Shown in pieces: positions 60,990 to 64,000 of a stretch of 64,000 bases of DNA; position 1 is the first letter of the stretch; every line of letters begins with the position of its first letter. Under the pieces are notes generated by a model. It was not told the origin of the DNA, searched no databases, and saw nothing but the letters and a program-made list of their open reading frames with translations. Both the position numbers and the translations under genes were made by a program. Origin of the DNA: Phocaeicola plebeius DSM 17135 (GTDB lineage: Bacteria > Bacteroidota > Bacteroidia > Bacteroidales > Bacteroidaceae); NCBI RefSeq assembly GCF_000187895.1, contig NZ_DS990135.1:89720-153719 (forward strand), written 5' to 3'.

Positions 60990-61322
60990 ATGACACAGAT
61001 AGCAACAAAATTCGTCAAATGGGATATTCCCGAACTGGCGACATTACAGGATAGCAAGGTTTACAAATTGCGGGTACACCTGAACAACGGAGGCAAGTTA
61101 AACAGGGAAGAAAAAAACTGGATTACCCGTAACGTGTGGGAAAGCATCTATTTCAAACGTGGAATTGCCTTGAACGGTTATCACTTTGACTTTTCCGACG
61201 TCCTCAAGCGGTATTTCGTCAAACAGCACGGAAGCATTCACGAGTATTATGCGATTGACAAAACAGCTTTACGCTCGATACTGTACGGCAGGATCGAGGA
61301 TATTGTAGAAGTGAACAATTAA
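60990..61322 (+). CDS. Hypothetical protein
   Basis: 110 residues, basic, with KLNREEKNWITRNVWESIYFKRGIALNGYHFDFSDVLKRYFV. No recognised family. Third gene of the small-protein cluster. Confidence 0.68.
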   Translation: MTQIATKFVKWDIPELATLQDSKVYKLRVHLNNGGKLNREEKNWITRNVWESIYFKRGIALNGYHFDFSDVLKRYFVKQHGSIHEYYAIDKTALRSILYGRIEDIVEVNN

Positions 61323-61334
61323 AAAAACAAGGAT

Positions 61335-61631
61335 ATGGGAGAATACAAATTTTATCAAGACCGTAAGGTTACAAGTTGGGAGCGGGATTATTTCAGTGTA
61401 AAAGCAAACAGTTACGAAGAAGCCGAGGCAATCGTCCGCTCATGGAACTGTGAGGACGTGTCGAACATCATTGACAACCGTCTTTGCTATGAAGAGTGGC
61501 AAGCATTGACTGACACGTCAGAAAATATGCTCCCCGAAGAAAACGACGGCAACCCGACAATAGAGATTTTCAACGAAGACGGAGAATCCATAATGACCAA
61601 TGTACCCAAAACACCTCAATCAAACCAATAG
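61335..61631 (+). CDS. Hypothetical acidic protein
   Basis: 98 residues. WERDYFSVKANSYEEAEAIV resembles small mobile-element proteins with a short alpha/beta core; acidic C-terminus (PEENDGNPTIEIFNEDGES). Fourth gene of the cluster. Confidence 0.68.
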   Translation: MGEYKFYQDRKVTSWERDYFSVKANSYEEAEAIVRSWNCEDVSNIIDNRLCYEEWQALTDTSENMLPEENDGNPTIEIFNEDGESIMTNVPKTPQSNQ

Positions 61632-61635
61632 AACC

Positions 61636-61893
61636 ATGAACGTAACAATCGAACACGTCTTTTGCCGCTATAGCGATGAAGCGGAAGAAATCTATTTCAG
61701 AATCATGAACACGATTCTTTTTGCAACTGACGAAACCGAACTTCGTGCAAGTATGGAACGTTTGAAAAACGAGACCTCACTCGATGAGTATTTTATATTC
61801 GGATACGGAGCACACCATATCTGGATAAACCAACGGCGACCGAGTGATAAAAACAGAATTTTCAAAAATCGGATTATGGTAGCCCATTTCTGA
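61636..61893 (+). CDS. Hypothetical protein, last of the cluster
   Basis: 85 residues from the ATG at 61636. Helical N-terminus with EAEEIYFRIMNTILFATDETELRASMERL and a C-terminal YGAHHIWINQRRPSDKNR. No family recognised. A terminator follows. Confidence 0.65.
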   Translation: MNVTIEHVFCRYSDEAEEIYFRIMNTILFATDETELRASMERLKNETSLDEYFIFGYGAHHIWINQRRPSDKNRIFKNRIMVAHF

Positions 61894-61927
61894 CGGGAAC
61901 GGGCAAGAGACCTCCGATGTACTTTTG

Positions 61928-61970
61928 CGGGCTGAACCGGAACTGCCAGTTTCAGCCCGTTTCTTTTTCT
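61928..61970 (+). terminator. Terminator of the 60.5-61.9 kb cluster
   Basis: CGGGCTGAA (61928-61936) pairs with TTCAGCCCG (61951-61959), followed by TTTCTTTTTCT. A closely related stem ends the next unit at 62923. Confidence 0.8.
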
Positions 61971-62019
61971 CTCGGCAGACATGCCGGCGCAATACCTTTT
62001 TTATCCTCATAATCATTAT

Positions 62020-62358
62020 ACAGCCCGGAGATCCATTTATATTTCTTTTCGCTGCAACCCTTTTATATAAGCTATCGGACCTTTTGCAAGAGACCTTCTT
62101 TTCCCTGTGTTCGCACATCGCTTTCGGGCTGCCTGATATGAATTGTGTCGCAAAGGTACTTGTCATGCCATTCTTGTATGCAAGGTCAAAGCCTGACGGT
62201 TCACGACAAAATCTCCACCCTTCGCTCCGCACGGGTAGTATTTAATCGTGAAACCTTGCATAAAGAGCCATGACACCTTTGGGGGCGACATAATTAAATC
62301 AGGCCCGAAAGTAGCTGGTGCTACAAGAGGGAAAAAAGAAAACTCAAAATTTTAGATT
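62020..62358 (+). promoter_or_regulatory. Structured leader F2
   Basis: Homologous to 60090-60486 with many substitutions. The module AAATCTCC ... GTAGTATTTA spans 62209-62244, with the outer arms GGTTCACGA / TCGTGAAACC kept by compensating changes. A minus-strand CAAAGGTA lies at 62151-62158. It ends directly before the LPD11-like gene. Confidence 0.7.
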
Positions 62359-62646
62359 ATGGCAAACGATGTAACAAATTCAAATGGACGAGTAACGGTA
62401 GACGAAGTAATACACAGAGATTCGGTTTTCAGATACCAACTGTTAGACCGCTTACGGTCAGACTGCGAGTATTACCTTAATTACGGTAACAGACATCCCA
62501 AATCTTTATGGGCTGGCGACGAAAAATTGCAAATTGAATTTATGATAAAACTGCATGAGAGTTTCAAAGAGGACGAAAAACCGGAGTGGCTTACGATGGA
62601 TAAAATTTTGGAATACAGTAAGAGAATGATAGCTCAAGAAGAATAA
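62359..62646 (+). CDS. LPD11-like domain protein
   Basis: 95 residues. The stretch FRYQLLDRLRSDCEYYLNYGNRHPKSLWAGDEKLQIEFM, then EKPEWLTMDKILEYSKRM, fits the LPD11 domain (large polyvalent protein-associated), frequent in small proteins of Bacteroidetes conjugative elements. The role is unknown. Directly follows leader F2. Confidence 0.75.
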   Translation: MANDVTNSNGRVTVDEVIHRDSVFRYQLLDRLRSDCEYYLNYGNRHPKSLWAGDEKLQIEFMIKLHESFKEDEKPEWLTMDKILEYSKRMIAQEE

Positions 62647-62682
62647 AATTATCACAGAGAAACAGGTTAAAAATGTAATATT

Positions 62683-62916
62683 ATGGCATGGTTGGCAGTA
62701 AATAAAGACGGAACAGAATGGATTATGCCCGAAAAGCCCGTTCGGGGCTGGTGTGGGCATTGGGAGTACTCGGAAGAAGTGTACATCGAGAGCGAGCAAG
62801 GGTACGTACCAATCGAGATAGAACTCCCAAAGGGGTCTGTTTACAAACTACTCGGTAAGGAACTGACATGGGATGATGAACCGGTGGAATTGCAGACCGA
62901 AACAGAAAGGAGGTAA
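62683..62916 (+). CDS. Small hypothetical protein
   Basis: 77 residues with WLAVNKDGTEWIMPEKPVRGW and a C-terminal beta-rich IEIELPKGSVYKLLGKELTW. A pattern seen in small phage or plasmid proteins; not named. Co-transcribed with the LPD11-like gene by spacing (36 bp). Confidence 0.65.
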   Translation: MAWLAVNKDGTEWIMPEKPVRGWCGHWEYSEEVYIESEQGYVPIEIELPKGSVYKLLGKELTWDDEPVELQTETERR

Positions 62917-62922
62917 AAGCAA

Positions 62923-62954
62923 GTGGGCTGAACGTAGCATCGGTTTCAGCCCGC
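62923..62954 (+). terminator. Terminator of the LPD11 unit
   Basis: GTGGGCTGAA (62923-62932) pairs with TTCAGCCCGC (62945-62954), with one G-U pair. Compared with 61928 the outer pair has switched, a compensatory change. Confidence 0.7.
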
Positions 62955-62959
62955 TTATA

Positions 62960-63673
62960 CCGGCTAAACAGGTACACACCGGCGGGAATCCCTTTTTTAT
63001 CTCCGTAACAGACATCCGTACCGTTTCCTTCGGAAATAACCCTTTATACCTTTTGGCAGGCCATATCCTTTTGTAAAAGACGTCCATTCGTGCGAAGGGG
63101 CGGTTCCTCCGCTTTGTTTCAAGGCAGACTTCAGCCTTTTTTCCTTTTCCTCTTCTTTCCCTCATTTCTCTTGCCGGATAGAGACAGCGACATCAATACG
63201 CCGCATACATCTTTTGTCGGCTCTTCGTTTGGGCTCCTTTTCCACTATGCAGCGTACATGGTTGTATAAACGGTATATCGTTCTTGCCGCTTCAACCCCA
63301 AACAGCCGATACGCTTTCTTGCCAGATGTTCTTCCCGCCCACCTGCCGGAACGGGAGCGGTCTTGTGTCGGTGGACGGACAGGTCTTTCATGTCTCCGAA
63401 CCCGCTGCGATTGTTTCGCCTCGACTTTTTCGCGACCGCTTTCTATTTGAAGTCGCCATATCGTTTTTCGTTGCAAAGTTAGTATGCAGACGGGCGCGAC
63501 CTGGTGGTCTTGACCAATGGCGTATCGCACAAATCTTCCTTTATCGGGCCTGCGGTTTGGGGCTTCGCCTCCAAAATAAAGAGTATTTATGCGCTATCCT
63601 TGGTGCAGCCCTTTACTGCACCTACTTTTTATGCACCGTAAAACTGATTTATTAACTTCAAAAAGCAATCGCA
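62960..63673 (+). promoter_or_regulatory. Structured leader F3 of ssb3
   Basis: About 710 bp, no gene. It ends with a module AAATCTTCC ... GAGTATTTA (63531-63589) in which the inner stem is longer, then a TGCACCGTAAAACTGATTTA tract matching the end of the ssb1/ssb2 leaders (TGCACTGTAAAATTGATTAA). A minus-strand CAAAGTTA lies at 63474-63481. Confidence 0.65.
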
Positions 63674-63836
63674 ATGAAAAAGATCGAGAACAATTTCGCA
63701 GTAACCGGATTCGTGGCAAAAGATGCCGAAGTCCGTCAGTTCACCACCACAAGTGTCGCACGTTTCCCGCTGGCAGTAGCCCGTCAGGAGAAGAACGGTG
63801 AGGAAACCAAGCGTATATCCGCTTTCATGAACATTG
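63674..63836 (+). pseudogene. ssb: Single-stranded DNA-binding protein 3, truncated
   Basis: The first 54 codons match Ssb (KKIENNFAVTGFVAKDAEVR ... RISAFMNI). The continuation expected from ssb2 (EAWRKN) is replaced by GKATLI and a stop at 63856. Sequence after about 63836 is unrelated. The break is consistent with a mobile-element insertion; the OB-fold is incomplete, so it is not functional. Confidence 0.85.
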
Positions 63837-64000
63837 GAAAAGCCACACTAATTTGACCCACCCTGGCAAGTATTTTAGACCCAGTAAGGTTAAAATAATG
63901 AGACCCTCCTCACCAAAATAAGAATGTCCTTTTGAAACGCTAGTTTTTTAGGGTCATTTTGTAGTTTTGGTACTGAATCCACCACATGGGCGAGATAGCT
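63837..64000. mobile_element. Probable left end of an insertion element (incomplete)
   Basis: After the ssb3 break the sequence has repeated GACCC elements (TTTGACCCACC, TTAGACCCAG, ATGAGACCC) and an inverted AGGGTCAT, a layout like the multiple end repeats of IS21-type elements. No transposase is visible before the window ends, so the family is a guess. Confidence 0.45.

Overview
The window looks like part of a Bacteroidales (Bacteroides/Parabacteroides-type) conjugative plasmid or a plasmid-derived element. The grounds are the promoter style (TAnnTTTG -7 boxes, few Shine-Dalgarno sites), a complete Bacteroidetes-type tra operon (TraO, E, F, G, I, J, K, M, N families), two Rep initiators with iterons, ParA, MobC plus relaxase, PcfK/PcfJ and several Bacteroidetes mobile-element remnants. 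I see no rRNA, tRNA or CRISPR array, and no chromosomal housekeeping operon.

Layout. 0-10.2 kb is a mosaic of cargo and wreckage: a RhuM/phospholipase-D-like gene beside a serine recombinase, a truncated rteA-like kinase, a radical-SAM mobile pair with a metallo-beta-lactamase-fold gene and an AraC regulator, broken aldo/keto reductase and AraC genes, a MobC/relaxase pair, and a degenerate IS1380-type transposase next to a HipA-like remnant. 10.3-12.0 kb is replicon 1 (Rep plus iterons). 12-34.4 kb is an accessory zone, mostly on the plus strand: RadC/JAMM protein, serine recombinase, frameshifted second RhuM gene, mazEF, HU, many small unknowns, an orphan N6-methylase-like gene, a PRTase-SLOG operon, an IS4 element, a DUF3791-DUF3990 pair, two ssb genes bracketing hipBA, and pcfK-pcfJ. 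34.5-51.4 kb is the tra operon on the minus strand, with a good promoter at 51.53-51.56 kb; it includes the coupling protein, an ArdC-like protein, a Toprim protein and an Ssb. 51.7-55.6 kb holds a Crp-like regulator, replicon 2 (Rep plus iterons), a ribbon-helix-helix protein and ParA. 55.9-58.7 kb holds a candidate oriT, MobC, a relaxase and a companion gene. 58.7-64 kb contains a degenerate tandem duplication, small-protein clusters and a third ssb cut by a probable insertion element.

Most unusual signals. (1) Many plus-strand accessory clusters are preceded by long (about 340-970 bp), highly structured leaders. Three copies (19.65, 22.73 and 31.82 kb) are nearly identical. Others keep the fold with different sequence, including a nested-hairpin module AAATCTyCC-[stem]-GTATTT at eight places. 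They sit in front of ssb, JAMM and small-protein genes, which resembles the single-stranded-DNA promoters of plasmid leading regions; that function is inference. (2) The 14-mer TTTTTCCGAAAGTA (or its complement) occurs six times, three times inside genes in different codon contexts, and flanks the par/ori region. (3) The two replication origins share the same iteron spacing (43, 32, 32, 32, 32, 31 bp), but their rep genes are inverted relative to the iterons.

Working together: MobC/relaxase would nick at oriT, the VirD4-like coupling protein and Tra channel would export DNA, and Ssb, ArdC and the leader-driven accessory genes would plausibly protect and establish the incoming strand. Rep, ParA/RHH and three toxin-antitoxin-type modules (mazEF, hipBA, DUF3791/3990) would maintain it.
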